Shown here: positions 54,464-63,049 of the stretch, in pieces
How positions within the stretch are numbered: the stretch's first letter is position 1
How the letters are laid out: every line of letters begins with the position of its first letter
Assembly (NCBI GenBank): GCA_014762625.1
Contig: JABURQ010000154.1
Span: forward strand, 16,400-80,399
Source of the DNA: Planctomycetaceae bacterium
GTDB lineage: Bacteria; Planctomycetota; Planctomycetia; Planctomycetales; Planctomycetaceae
Length of the DNA: 64,000 nt
Reading direction: 5' to 3'
Translations under genes and position numbers: made by a program
The notes under the pieces: model-generated
The model's database searches: none
Seen by the model: the letters and a program-made list of their open reading frames with translations, nothing else
What the model was told of the DNA's origin: nothing

Positions 54464-55681
54464 TTACGCTGCTTGATCGCTGCGCAAGAACAGCTGAGAC
54501 AACAGAATGTCGAACACAATCTTCCGCAACTTCTTCTCAGGCACGCGATGAGAGTTCTCGCAGACGCCGCTCAAGTAACCGGTACATACGTACGAGGTGT
54601 ACCGTCGTTCTTCCCCTGACTTGGTTTGATACATTGGACTTGATGACGCATTCATCGAACGTCCACAATGCCGACAGATAACGAGTCCGGAGAGTGGATA
54701 CTTCAGAGCGATTCCGGCTGCGGAGGGAAGATTCGTGGACTTGTCGTCATCGTTGGGTCTGCTTCTTTGAGCCCGTTGACTGGCAACGAATTCCCAATCC
54801 CTTGGGTCAACGATTGGCTCACAGAACTCGGCGTTCCTTTCCCAATCCTCCTCAGGAACTTCCTGTCGCAGACGCACATCGTCGATCACACCCGTGCAGT
54901 TCCTGCCCCAAACATACTCTCCCTTGTAGATCTCGTTTTTGAGGATGTAAGTCACAGCGTCGGCACTGGAAGGTAACTGGTCGGCGGGAAAATCCTTCGA
55001 CTTCTTCAGTTCCTTGAAAATTCGCACCCCCGCCCAGCCACGCTCTGTGGCAAGACTGTAAATTCTGCGAACAAGGGGAGCAGTCTGTGAATCGGGAACG
55101 AGAATGCGATGGTCAATTTCTTCGACGCCTTTGCGAAGAACCATGACGCTTTCAAGCTTGTACCCGAATGGAACCGGACCACCTGGCCAGTATCCCAGCC
55201 GTACCGAATCTTTCTTACCTCGGACCACATTGTGAGCTTTTGTCCAGCCTTCTTCTGTCGCCCGAATCGATTCAATCTTGGACAACGCTCGTCCCGACCG
55301 CGAAGTCGGATCAGCAAATCCGCTATCAACGGTAAGCACGAGGATGCCATTCTTCTCCAACTTGCGTCGAAACTCATCCGCATCCTCAGCCCGAGTCAGG
55401 CGTTCAAACGTGTCGACAAGGATCAGATCCGCCTGAACACGTCTGGATTTCAGATCCCGAATCATCCGTTGGTAGCCCGGTCGCTTACGCTTATAGCGTC
55501 CCGAGATGCCATCGTCACGATAGGTCGCGACGACCTTCCAGGGAAGGTTGAGCTTCTTTACAAGCCTGTTGACTTCTTCGATCTGCTGATCCGGCGATCG
55601 CGGATTCTGCATTTCATCTGACATCCGTGCATAGATGACAACTTGATATTCCTTGGTCAAACTGAATGTTGGTCGTAACAT
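54464..55681 (-). CDS. Serine recombinase (resolvase N-terminal, recombinase and zinc-ribbon domains)
   Basis: This 405-residue protein has the serine catalytic motif YARMSDEMQ near residue 18 (Ser nucleophile) and the conserved DDGISGR and VDTFERLTR segments. A recombinase domain follows (GYWPGGPVPFGYK...GVRIFKEL). A zinc ribbon ends it (CRHCGRSM and, 30 residues later, CTGYLSGVC). Such enzymes integrate or excise mobile DNA at att sites. It is somewhat shorter than the large serine integrases of phages (450-550 residues). GGGAGG precedes ATG 55681. Two small genes follow it on the same strand. Confidence 0.9.
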   Translation of the reverse strand: MLRPTFSLTKEYQVVIYARMSDEMQNPRSPDQQIEEVNRLVKKLNLPWKVVATYRDDGISGRYKRKRPGYQRMIRDLKSRRVQADLILVDTFERLTRAEDADEFRRKLEKNGILVLTVDSGFADPTSRSGRALSKIESIRATEEGWTKAHNVVRGKKDSVRLGYWPGGPVPFGYKLESVMVLRKGVEEIDHRILVPDSQTAPLVRRIYSLATERGWAGVRIFKELKKSKDFPADQLPSSADAVTYILKNEIYKGEYVWGRNCTGVIDDVRLRQEVPEEDWERNAEFCEPIVDPRDWEFVASQRAQRSRPNDDDKSTNLPSAAGIALKYPLSGLVICRHCGRSMNASSSPMYQTKSGEERRYTSYVCTGYLSGVCENSHRVPEKKLRKIVFDILLSQLFLRSDQAA

Positions 55682-55698
55682 AACGGAACCTCCCTGTC

Positions 55699-55932
55699 TC
55701 AGTTGAGACGACTGTTGTGCCGATGGATTTCCACCGCGATTTGTTTGGCGAAAAGGTCCTTCAGGCTGCTACGACGACGCTGTCTGACCAACTGAGCCAA
55801 CCGGACTTGTGACTCGAGGTCGATCTCTGTCGGAAACGGGTGTTCGCCATTGGCGATCAGTTCCGCAAGTCTTCCAGTGTCTACTGAACTGGTTGGTTGC
55901 TCATCCTGCTCAAAAGCGGCGTCGTCGCTCAA
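55699..55932 (-). CDS. Short hypothetical protein before the serine recombinase
   Basis: A frame of up to 99 codons ends at 55699, 17 bases before the recombinase gene. Its upstream part (from 55998) is encoded by a terminator hairpin, so the real start must be later; TTG 55932 is one candidate, without a clear ribosome site. The conserved-looking part includes ELIANGEHPFPTEIDLES and a basic end (RQRRRSSLKDLF). No family was recognised. Small genes of this kind often precede recombinases. Confidence 0.4.
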   Translation of the reverse strand: MSDDAAFEQDEQPTSSVDTGRLAELIANGEHPFPTEIDLESQVRLAQLVRQRRRSSLKDLFAKQIAVEIHRHNSRLN

Positions 55933-55967
55933 ATGAATTTGTTCAGAAATCAGAGGCTCCTTTCCAT

Positions 55968-55996
55968 AAAAAAAGAGCCAGTGCTTCCACTGGCTC
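55968..55996 (-). terminator. Rho-independent terminator of the winged-helix gene
   Basis: On the minus strand GAGCCAGTG and CACTGGCTC form a perfect 9-bp stem with a GAAG loop, followed at once by seven T. It lies 58 bases after the stop of the winged-helix gene and separates it from the recombinase operon. Confidence 0.88.
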
Positions 55997-56053
55997 AAAT
56001 ACTAAAATAGTTCGATCACGCTGCGATCACGCATAGCGAAATTTATTAGAAAC

Positions 56054-57388
56054 TCAGGCTTGGGTCACACAGGTTGTCTGGGAAGCAAATACGAAAACTT
56101 CATTGTCCGGGAGATCAAGATAGTATCCCTCTCCGTTATGCTTGACCGCCGCAGACAGCTCGTGAGGGAGGCGTTTGCGAAGACGATCTACCATCGATGA
56201 AAGTGCGGAGTTCGATACGGATTCTGTGGGATCCAAATCGTTGCCGATCACAGCCCGTTTTGTTGTCACTCGCTCTGCAAGCAAACGCAGGAATTCCAAT
56301 TGCCTTCTTGAAACAGCAACAGGATTTGCGTCCCAGAAGACGAGACGCTCATCGCGATCGACTACCAACCTTCGCGAAGCAATCAGCCTCTCAAGCTTAG
56401 CCGTTGCTGCTGACTCCTCCTTGTACAGGTCTTGTAAACACGTGAGATGGGCTGCAATGCGATCATGGATCTCAGGACCGCGCAAGCTTCTCATTCGAGC
56501 TTTGATCTCACTGGCACCACGTTTTACTGTCTGCGAGTCGAGCCCCAGCCAACTCACATCTGCTTTGATATTCGTTGCAACATAGACTTGGGTCAACGCG
56601 ATACAGGCGTCGGTGACCTGTTTGCTTTCGAAGTTTTCGAGGGCATGCTGAAGCGCATCGTAATCTGATTCATACTGTCGATGAGTATCCTCCACTTTCG
56701 GCCATAGATGTTTGCCGAGTTTCGATCCAATCATCTTGAGGTAGTCTCTGGATTCCGAAAAGAGCCTTCGTGAGGGACGAATTCGCTCCCACATGCTGCG
56801 GACGATGAAATTCCCAATCGGCAACAGCCTTGGATTCAACGAGACAATTGAGTCCGCAAAACAAATCGCAATTCCGTTTTCAACAGAACTGACTCGCGGT
56901 TGTGTTCCGAAGTAATCCTGGATGTTGACCAGATCCTCCCAGGGGCGCCCTGCAAAACGATTCAATTGCCTGAGGAGATCATCGATCCGGTTCCATTCCA
57001 TTCTCTTTTCAACTTCCTCTTCGTCAGTGACGCCGTCTGTCGTGAAGGTTCCCGACGAGACCTGTTCGACAGGAGGAAACTCACTTTGCAAAGCGGTCAG
57101 AATTTCATCGGGGGCAATGGTTTCCAGGATCGCCTGCGCACAGTCAACGAGAGAATGGTCGACTTGCTCGATCAGGTCACGCAATTCCGTCTTCGCACCG
57201 TGTTGGAGTTCTGTGATTGGCCAACTGGCATAACGGCGAAACCGAGGGCGGCGGGAATACTCTTCCAGGACAGGTGCAATATCTTCTTCGTACCAGACCG
57301 CCAGCCGACTGATCGAATCTTCATCGAACCCCGAGCGAACGGGAGACGTCTCCTGATACTGACGTATGGCAAAATCAAGTTGCTTCAT
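56054..57388 (-). CDS. Hypothetical protein with a C-terminal OmpR-type winged helix
   Basis: This 444-residue protein starts at ATG 57388 after a strong AAGGAGGG site. The first 340 residues are mostly helical, with no recognised catalytic motif. The last 80 (RRQLEFLRLLAERVTT...SSMVDRLRKRLP...GEGYYLDL) match the winged-helix DNA-binding domain of OmpR-type regulators, with the recognition helix SSMVDRLRKRL and the GxGYxL wing hairpin. No receiver domain is present. It sits between a serine recombinase and a divergent tyrosine integrase, so it may control element mobility, but that is inferred only from place. Confidence 0.6.
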   Translation of the reverse strand: MKQLDFAIRQYQETSPVRSGFDEDSISRLAVWYEEDIAPVLEEYSRRPRFRRYASWPITELQHGAKTELRDLIEQVDHSLVDCAQAILETIAPDEILTALQSEFPPVEQVSSGTFTTDGVTDEEEVEKRMEWNRIDDLLRQLNRFAGRPWEDLVNIQDYFGTQPRVSSVENGIAICFADSIVSLNPRLLPIGNFIVRSMWERIRPSRRLFSESRDYLKMIGSKLGKHLWPKVEDTHRQYESDYDALQHALENFESKQVTDACIALTQVYVATNIKADVSWLGLDSQTVKRGASEIKARMRSLRGPEIHDRIAAHLTCLQDLYKEESAATAKLERLIASRRLVVDRDERLVFWDANPVAVSRRQLEFLRLLAERVTTKRAVIGNDLDPTESVSNSALSSMVDRLRKRLPHELSAAVKHNGEGYYLDLPDNEVFVFASQTTCVTQA

Positions 57389-57546
57389 GGCTGCCCTCCT
57401 TAACGAATTCAGTGATATGACTTGTCCCGGTTCAATCACCAATCTTTGCGTGATCGGTGCGTGATCGACACTTGATAGGCTTTCGTTTCCACTGCCGGGA
57501 TGGTTCCGGCTCAGCAGTTTGCTGGAAACATGCCCTTAATTTTCCA

Positions 57547-59028
57547 ATGTCAGAACTGGCCACGTCAAGCCCGAACCACGCTTCCAATCAGTCATCAACG
57601 CCCAACTCCACGTCGCAATCCAAATCTTCAGACTGGAAACGCTATCGTTCCAAGCATCGATGGGACCGAGTCGAAGACTTTCCCCGCGGAATCAATCCCC
57701 CTCAAAAGGTCCGCATCTATAGCCAGAATGACTATTACCGCCTGCAATGGTGGGAGCCTTCCGCCAAGCGCAATCTGACGGATCGAGTCGAAGGGGACTT
57801 GGTGGCTGCCATCATGCGGGCCCGTGAGATCGAAGAGCGTCTTTTGAACTCGCAGTCATCGGGATTGGGACTCTCCAAACTCACTTTACTTAAGCTACAC
57901 GATGATTATGTTGCCATGCTTCAGACTCGCACCGACGCTGACGAAATCAGTCCCAAAACGCTAGGCCGCTATTCGTCAGCACTCAAGCACTTTTTGGAGT
58001 TCGTTTCGCAATCCGAAGTTCAGCAGCAGTATCGGTACGCTGCAAACGTCGATCTGCGATTCGTCCTCTCCTTCAAAGCTTTTTTGAGCAATTTGAAAGT
58101 TCCTCCCAACGGGCATCCCCATGCGACACCGAGACCACTGAAATCTATTGGATATGTGATAGGTGTCACACGAGGGATGTTTAGCTGGGGAACCAGCGAA
58201 AAGAGTGGCCCACTGCTGCCGACTGGTTTCCGAAATCCGTTTCGAGAGAATGTCCAGACACGAAAGGACCGCCGGGCGAAGGATCTTTTTGGCGATCCTG
58301 ATGTTACCGTCGAGATGGCCTCCGAGTTCCTGCAAAACTGCGACGCGTTTCAACTATATTTGTTCACGCCGATCATTCTGTTTGGTCTGCGGGCCAGCGA
58401 GCCCTGCCTGATTTTCCGTGAGGATCTCGATACCGAATGGCTTCGTGTCATCGGACGTCCAGAACTGGGATATGACACAAAGGGGTTGCGTGACAAACGA
58501 CTTCCACTCAGTTCTGAACTGTGTGAGTTCTTGACGTCGTCATCGCGAAAAGAGACTTGTCTGTTGCTGACCAGACGAACCATTTTTGAAGGACGGGAGC
58601 AAGTCACTGAACCAGCATCATCCGTTGTAGATTTGGTGGATCGCTACCGACAGCAGTGCGAGAGGGAACGAAATCCGTCTGCAACGTCGCGAGCAAGAAT
58701 CTCTCAGCACCTCTTCAAAGAGGCCGGTGGACTCGACTACGATCATATTGACCGGGAGTTTCGGACCGTGGCAGGAAAATTGGGTTGGCCGAAAGAGGCG
58801 ACGCTGAAGGACTTTCGGCATCTGTTCAGTACGTCACTGGAAAATGCCGGGGTACCACTGTTCTACCGTCGCTATCTGATGGGGCAATCACCCGGCACGT
58901 CGCCACTGACAACATACACCCATCTGAACCAATTGCGAGAACAGCATCAGCGTGCTGTCGAATCAACGCTGGCTCCCCTCTATCAAGCTTTTCACAAGCG
59001 AGTTACTGAACTGAATGAGAATCGTTAG
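57547..59028 (+). CDS. Tyrosine recombinase/integrase (plus strand)
   Basis: This protein of about 493 residues carries the tyrosine recombinase catalytic residues: Arg in LFGLRASEP, the LKDFRHLFST segment (His-Leu in place of the usual HxLRH spacing) and the nucleophile Tyr in TTYTHL. The N-terminal 60 residues are Ser/Gln-rich. ATG 57547 is preferred over 57457. It shares the PPNGHPH...RPLK...G...R.MF core with the convergent integrase at 59025-60386, so they are paralogues. The two stop codons overlap by 4 bases. Confidence 0.85.
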   Translation: MSELATSSPNHASNQSSTPNSTSQSKSSDWKRYRSKHRWDRVEDFPRGINPPQKVRIYSQNDYYRLQWWEPSAKRNLTDRVEGDLVAAIMRAREIEERLLNSQSSGLGLSKLTLLKLHDDYVAMLQTRTDADEISPKTLGRYSSALKHFLEFVSQSEVQQQYRYAANVDLRFVLSFKAFLSNLKVPPNGHPHATPRPLKSIGYVIGVTRGMFSWGTSEKSGPLLPTGFRNPFRENVQTRKDRRAKDLFGDPDVTVEMASEFLQNCDAFQLYLFTPIILFGLRASEPCLIFREDLDTEWLRVIGRPELGYDTKGLRDKRLPLSSELCEFLTSSSRKETCLLLTRRTIFEGREQVTEPASSVVDLVDRYRQQCERERNPSATSRARISQHLFKEAGGLDYDHIDREFRTVAGKLGWPKEATLKDFRHLFSTSLENAGVPLFYRRYLMGQSPGTSPLTTYTHLNQLREQHQRAVESTLAPLYQAFHKRVTELNENR

Positions 59029-60386
59029 CCACTTCGATTCGCCAGCCATTCTTCAGCAATCACAATCGCTGGACGATCTTTCAAGGCACGCTCCAATTGC
59101 TCTCGCATGGTCGCTGGTCGCGTGTGCGTATAAGTCGCCGTCATTCCGAGCGGATTGGAACGTGATGTGGCATTTGTTGAATGCCCCATCAATTCATTTC
59201 GGATGAGCGGATCAACCCGCCCCTCTTGCAGTGTCGTCGCGAAGAGATGGCGAAGCATTTTCGGGCTCGTGAATCCATTCAGTTCAGCCTTGTTACAGAT
59301 GTGAATAAAGCTGGTTCGCAGATAATCCGATTTGATCAACCCCACATCGCGCCAGATTGTGCGGCAGACCTGCTGTCGCTCAACGCGGGAGAGTTGTCGT
59401 TCCAACTCCGCCTCTTTCTGATCGACTCGTAGTAAAAGCTCTTTCTCCAACACATCGAGTGGACGAGTTGCCAACGGGGGAGGCTTCGAGTTCGTAAAAC
59501 GTCTTCGCTGAAACAATGTTCCTGACTGACGATTGAGCGTGCACAATTTGATCACTCGATATAGCACCGGATGTAAAGGAATCATCCGCTCCCGCCGAGT
59601 CTTCACTTGCCACCCGAGCTGAGGACGGTTGCGAATGACAATCGCCCGAAGTTGCTCATCGATGTCATCGGGCCAGAACAAGTACGACAGTTCTCCCGGT
59701 CGCAGGCCGGTCAGCATGAGCGTCAGGAAGATTGGAAATTGCCAGTCGTCCGTCGCCTCCAGAAACTGCCTCTCCTGTTCGTCGTCGAACAGTTCAATTG
59801 GTTTTGAGTCTTCAGTCGGGATCTTATCGATCTGCAAAGCTGTAAACGGATTACTGGCATAGGGTGGAAGGTGCCGTCGCTGGGAGGCGAAATGGAACAT
59901 CGACCGGCAGACTTCAAGAATGTAACGCAGACCCTTATCGCGGAGCGGTCGCTTTTCAGAGTGAGGATGACCATTCGGAGAAACGTGAACGGCCCGCAAA
60001 TGCTTGACGAAGAGTTCAGCATGCTCGACACGAAATTGTCCCGTCGATGCTGGTACTCGCGAATCGGTTACGAACACTATCAGATGGTTCGTTGCACTTC
60101 GATAACGCGAGATCGTTTTCAACGACGATCTTGTGACCGTCTCATGGTGGTCAAGCCACCGCTCCTGGAGGTCGACAATCTTGATTGACCGAAACGATGA
60201 TGAAACTGGAGCACAATTTTCCAGTTGCGAATTGATCTCCGCCGCGTGCCGCCGAGCTTCGTCAAGGTCTGGACCGACTCGGGGTCGGTGCCGCCGCCCC
60301 TGATCGTAGTACGTGAGATACCAGACTTTCCCCCGCAGATCGCCACGTACGCGACCGACGCGGAATGATTTTATTTGCTTCGCCAT
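59025..60386 (-). CDS. Tyrosine recombinase/integrase (minus strand)
   Basis: This protein of about 453 residues starts at ATG 60386 after AAAGGAAC. Catalytic segments are Arg in LTGLRPGELSYLF, the LRHLFATTL box, LMGHS, and the nucleophile Tyr in TATYTHTRP. The N-terminal SAM-like core-binding domain includes SPNGHPHSEKRPLRDKG, matching the convergent integrase. Convergent paired integrases with overlapping ends may work as heterodimers on one element, or mark two elements that met here. Neither possibility can be chosen from sequence. Confidence 0.87.
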   Translation of the reverse strand: MAKQIKSFRVGRVRGDLRGKVWYLTYYDQGRRHRPRVGPDLDEARRHAAEINSQLENCAPVSSSFRSIKIVDLQERWLDHHETVTRSSLKTISRYRSATNHLIVFVTDSRVPASTGQFRVEHAELFVKHLRAVHVSPNGHPHSEKRPLRDKGLRYILEVCRSMFHFASQRRHLPPYASNPFTALQIDKIPTEDSKPIELFDDEQERQFLEATDDWQFPIFLTLMLTGLRPGELSYLFWPDDIDEQLRAIVIRNRPQLGWQVKTRRERMIPLHPVLYRVIKLCTLNRQSGTLFQRRRFTNSKPPPLATRPLDVLEKELLLRVDQKEAELERQLSRVERQQVCRTIWRDVGLIKSDYLRTSFIHICNKAELNGFTSPKMLRHLFATTLQEGRVDPLIRNELMGHSTNATSRSNPLGMTATYTHTRPATMREQLERALKDRPAIVIAEEWLANRSG

Positions 60387-60879
60387 AGGCGTTCCTTTCT
60401 TGAGATGTGAGTGGACACATTGGATTGGGGAGCGGTGACTTTGCTTGAAGTCAACGAACATACCCGCCCCACAATGATGAATGCAGGAGGCACTGTTCTT
60501 AGAAAATCGGCCCGTCATTCGAGAGGATGGTTTTTCGGCTTACAGGCCTCCCAGCACGGCCCTACGCAAAGACGCCTTCAACGCAACGGAATTCGGATCA
60601 TAAGTCCCAACCCCAGCAACTCTTTGTCGAGACCTCTCAAAAAATCCCATCGCCAATGTTCATTGCGACATTGATGTCGTCACGCCCAGATCGTCAGGAC
60701 GGGGATCGGATTTAACGATGGGACGTCGGAGGGATGATTTTGGAACTAAGGGAAGCCGATGCAAAGCGATCCGCGACCTGCCCAAAAGTCAAACGCTCCA
60801 GTGATCGCCGGAGTGTCGAAAAACCTTCGGAAAAACGCATCTTGGGCGACTATGAGAAGCCAGAGCGGAGAACATTCCT

Positions 60880-60909
60880 GCCACAAAACGCCACAAATTC
60901 CGCCACAAA
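60880..60909 (+). repeat. Three direct GCCACAAA repeats next to the att region
   Basis: GCCACAAA occurs at 60880-60887, 60890-60897 and 60902-60909, at 10- and 12-base spacing, about one helical turn. This phasing suits binding sites for an integrase arm domain or an excisionase. They lie 80-110 bases outside the tRNA fragment. Confidence 0.5.
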
Positions 60910-60941
60910 GTTAGAAAATTGGTTGACCCGAGAAAGAGTAA

Positions 60942-60977
60942 ATGCCTGCCTGTCAATTACTTATGACAAGCAGGCAT
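60942..60977 (-). terminator. Terminator hairpin of the tRNA-Ser locus
   Basis: ATGCCTGCCTGTCA (60942-60955) and TGACAAGCAGGCAT (60964-60977) pair in 13 of 14 positions around an 8-base loop. On the minus strand it follows the tRNA 3' end by about 10 bases and is followed by TTTACTCTTTC. This suits a tRNA transcript terminator. Confidence 0.7.
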
Positions 60978-60987
60978 CATGTCGAGC

Positions 60988-61039
60988 GGAGAGGGGGGGA
61001 TTCGAACCCTCGGTGGGTCTCCCCACACTGGTTTTCGAG
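60988..61039 (-). tRNA. 3' half of tRNA-Ser (anticodon CGA region), displaced attachment site
   Basis: Read on the minus strand, this stretch gives the anticodon loop CTCGAAA with 3' stem ACCAG. A long variable arm (GTGGG/CCCAC), a T-arm with GGTTCGAATCC, and the acceptor strand CCTCTCC with discriminator G follow. The long variable arm and CGA anticodon identify tRNA-Ser. The 5' half is absent: the bases beyond the loop do not pair, and no D-arm is found. One T-stem position is a mismatch. Encoded CCA is missing. This is the 3' remnant left when a tyrosine integrase inserts an element into a tRNA gene. Confidence 0.8.
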
Positions 61040-61113
61040 ACGAGGCACGAACGCCACGCGGCACAAAGTCCGGAACGTGTCGAAGAGACTCAGAGGCGGT
61101 CCGGCTCAATGCT

Positions 61114-62313
61114 TCATACACTCTCCGATTTATTGGCGGCTGTCACTGACGGGAACGACGCCACCGCCTCCGCGAGTTCCGAAAACTCGCGAGTCGTGTA
61201 ACGATCCAGCAACGCACCAGACGACGCACGGGCCAACTTTCTGGCCAGCCGCTCCGACAAACCGGCTCTGTCCACCAGAGTGGCAAACGTGTGGCGGAAG
61301 CTGTGGCAGTCCAGCACTCGGCCCCCGTTCTGCTTCGCGTTCTTCCGGCCCACGGCGACACCGGCGACTATGGCGTCTTTTTCCAACAGAAACACGGGCC
61401 GTTTCTGCCAGTTGCCCGGCCACAGCCTGTCCTCGTCCGCCAAGGTCGCCGCATAGTCGCGGAGCGAATCCCGGACGAAGGGCGGCAGGGGCTGTTTGGC
61501 GTCCTTGCCGTTCTTCGTGTGTTCGCCAGAGAGACACACCCACTCGCAGTCCGGGCCAAGGTCTCGCTTTCTAACTGCGGCACATTCTTTCATCCGAAAC
61601 CCGGTTCCCGCTGCGAACAGCCAGAGCAGTGAGCGTGGCGGACCGGGAAGACCGCGAACCGACTCCCCCTGCTCGGCTGCTTCCGACAACGCCACCACCT
61701 GTTCCCACGAGAACGGCCCCCGGTCGTGGACAACCTCCGTCACTTCGGCCACCTCGTAGCTGGCGAGCGGGTCATTCGGCAGACGGCCCGTACTGACCAG
61801 CCAAGCCGAGAACGCTTTCGCCGCTCGCCCGTAATGCTTGGCGGTCTGCTGCGTCTTCGTGTGGCGGGCCACCGCACGCTCCACCAATTCGGGGTTCAAG
61901 TCAGTGGCGACAACGCACTGCCCGACGACCTTCCGAAGCCGGGCCATGTTGCTGTTGCAGTAATCCTCGCCGGGCGGCTTCCCCTTTCCTCGCTTCCGGA
62001 CTTTCCCCGCTCGCAGGTCGGCCTCGTATTGAGCCAGTAGCGTTTCGATGTCGAGGTCCTGCTGTTGCCGTCCGCTCTGTTCGATTTCGACAAGGAACGG
62101 GTTCTTCGGAGCGAACTCCCGATAGTAGGTTCCGTCCTCCAGCATGTCGATGAACCGCCGCAGTCGTTTCTCGGCGTTCCGTTTCCGTCGGCAGGTCGTC
62201 GAGAACAGGCGGGTTCGCTTCTTGCTCCGGTCCCAGAAGCAGATATGCCACACGTTGGATCGGCGGGCCGGTTGTCCCTTTGGCTTGGCTCTTGGCTTGA
62301 CGAGGGTCGCCAT
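61114..62313 (-). CDS. Tyrosine integrase of the tRNA-Ser element
   Basis: This 399-residue integrase starts at ATG 62313, overlapping the stop of the upstream gene by one base (TGATG). Catalytic residues appear in GTGFRMKECA (Arg), HSFRHTFATL (HxxR-His) and LLDRYTTRE (Tyr). The N-terminus is basic (KPRAKPKGQPARRSN) and may bind arm sites. It is read toward the tRNA-Ser remnant 75 bases away, the classic place for a tRNA-targeting integrase. Its G+C content is clearly higher than that of the region left of 61 kb, consistent with foreign origin. Confidence 0.9.
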   Translation of the reverse strand: MATLVKPRAKPKGQPARRSNVWHICFWDRSKKRTRLFSTTCRRKRNAEKRLRRFIDMLEDGTYYREFAPKNPFLVEIEQSGRQQQDLDIETLLAQYEADLRAGKVRKRGKGKPPGEDYCNSNMARLRKVVGQCVVATDLNPELVERAVARHTKTQQTAKHYGRAAKAFSAWLVSTGRLPNDPLASYEVAEVTEVVHDRGPFSWEQVVALSEAAEQGESVRGLPGPPRSLLWLFAAGTGFRMKECAAVRKRDLGPDCEWVCLSGEHTKNGKDAKQPLPPFVRDSLRDYAATLADEDRLWPGNWQKRPVFLLEKDAIVAGVAVGRKNAKQNGGRVLDCHSFRHTFATLVDRAGLSERLARKLARASSGALLDRYTTREFSELAEAVASFPSVTAANKSESV

Positions 62314-62711
62314 CACTTCGCCCCCTTTCGTTTGCCAGTCCGACGCTTCCGCTTCGGAGCCTGTTCCGTGGCGTGGGCGTCGATGACCAGTTGGAGCAGG
62401 AGTGTCTGCGGGAGTCCCGTTGTCTGCGAGGCGGCTTGCAGGGCTTCCAGCGTTTCGGGATCGAGGGGCAACCGGGCGTTTTTCTTGGGCGTCTCTGCCG
62501 TCCCGAAGCCCAGAGCCCGCAGCGAATCCACGAGGCCCGGAAGACGGGCAGCGGTGGCCTCCAACAGCCATGTCCGATTGGTCGATTCGGCCCGGTCGCG
62601 GGCCGTTCGCATCCGCTCGATGGTCTCTTCGGGGAGTGGGTAAACGCGGTGAACGTTTGAGGGGGTAGCCTCCGATTCGGGCGAGGCCCCTTGTCGTTTT
62701 TGGCGTGCCAT
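62313..62711 (-). CDS. Small accessory protein coupled to the integrase
   Basis: This 132-residue protein is basic at both ends (ARQKRQG and KRKRRTGKRKGAK). The centre is helical, with LPEETIERMRTARDRAE and LDPETLEALQAASQTTGLP segments that resemble ribbon-helix-helix or helical DNA-binding units. No family was recognised. Translational coupling to the integrase suggests an excisionase or a regulator of integration. Confidence 0.6.
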   Translation of the reverse strand: MARQKRQGASPESEATPSNVHRVYPLPEETIERMRTARDRAESTNRTWLLEATAARLPGLVDSLRALGFGTAETPKKNARLPLDPETLEALQAASQTTGLPQTLLLQLVIDAHATEQAPKRKRRTGKRKGAK

Positions 62712-63049
62712 AACTGTTTCTCCTGTTGGTGTTGCGAGTCTCGCCGCACAACGCGGCGTTGTCCTAAAATCAGAACAGGGCGTGGTTTACGACACAATTT
62801 TTCGGCCTGCGAAGGGGGCGTTGTCGCACGCGGCGTTGTCGATGTCAGGCAGAGCGTGCTCGCTGAGTACATAGATAAAGCAAATCTAGAACAGAGTGAT
62901 GACGAACTGGAAAGCGACACCACTCTCTCGGTCTGCGAACGTATTTGAAAAGAAACATAAACCGTCCAGTTCGTCACCCCCCGTCTGCTGTCGGCTCGTC
63001 CGATGGCGACGGGGGGGTGTTGTATACGGCAACACGAAAGACGATTGGA
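62712..63049. promoter_or_regulatory. Divergent control region of the integrative element
   Basis: These 338 bases separate the integrase operon (minus) from the primase gene (plus). GGCGTTGTC occurs three times (62755-62763, 62817-62825, 62832-62840). The first copy is part of the perfect 15-base inverted repeat ACAACGCGGCGTTGT (62748-62762). These iterated boxes are good candidates for an operator or a replication iteron. No gene was seen in the interval. Confidence 0.5.

Larger units (their letters stand above)
60387..60985. other. Non-coding stretch between integrases, with att-like features
   Basis: About 600 bases before the tRNA fragment hold no convincing gene. The right part contains three GCCACAAA direct repeats and a tRNA-type terminator hairpin, listed separately. 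The left part shows nothing recognisable. Confidence 0.45.

Noticed and set aside
60880..60909. A CRISPR array
   Set aside because: The repeats are only 8 bases long with 2-4 bases between them; no CRISPR-length repeat-spacer pattern or cas gene was noticed in the window.
60986..61039. A complete tRNA-Ser gene
   Set aside because: The anticodon loop and 3' half are clear, but the 5' half, D-arm and acceptor 5' strand are absent, so only a displaced 3' fragment is called.
60734..61201. A 155-codon plus-strand frame across the tRNA fragment
   Set aside because: It spans the terminator hairpin and the antisense of tRNA-Ser, which is incompatible with a real gene, and it has no protein-like features.
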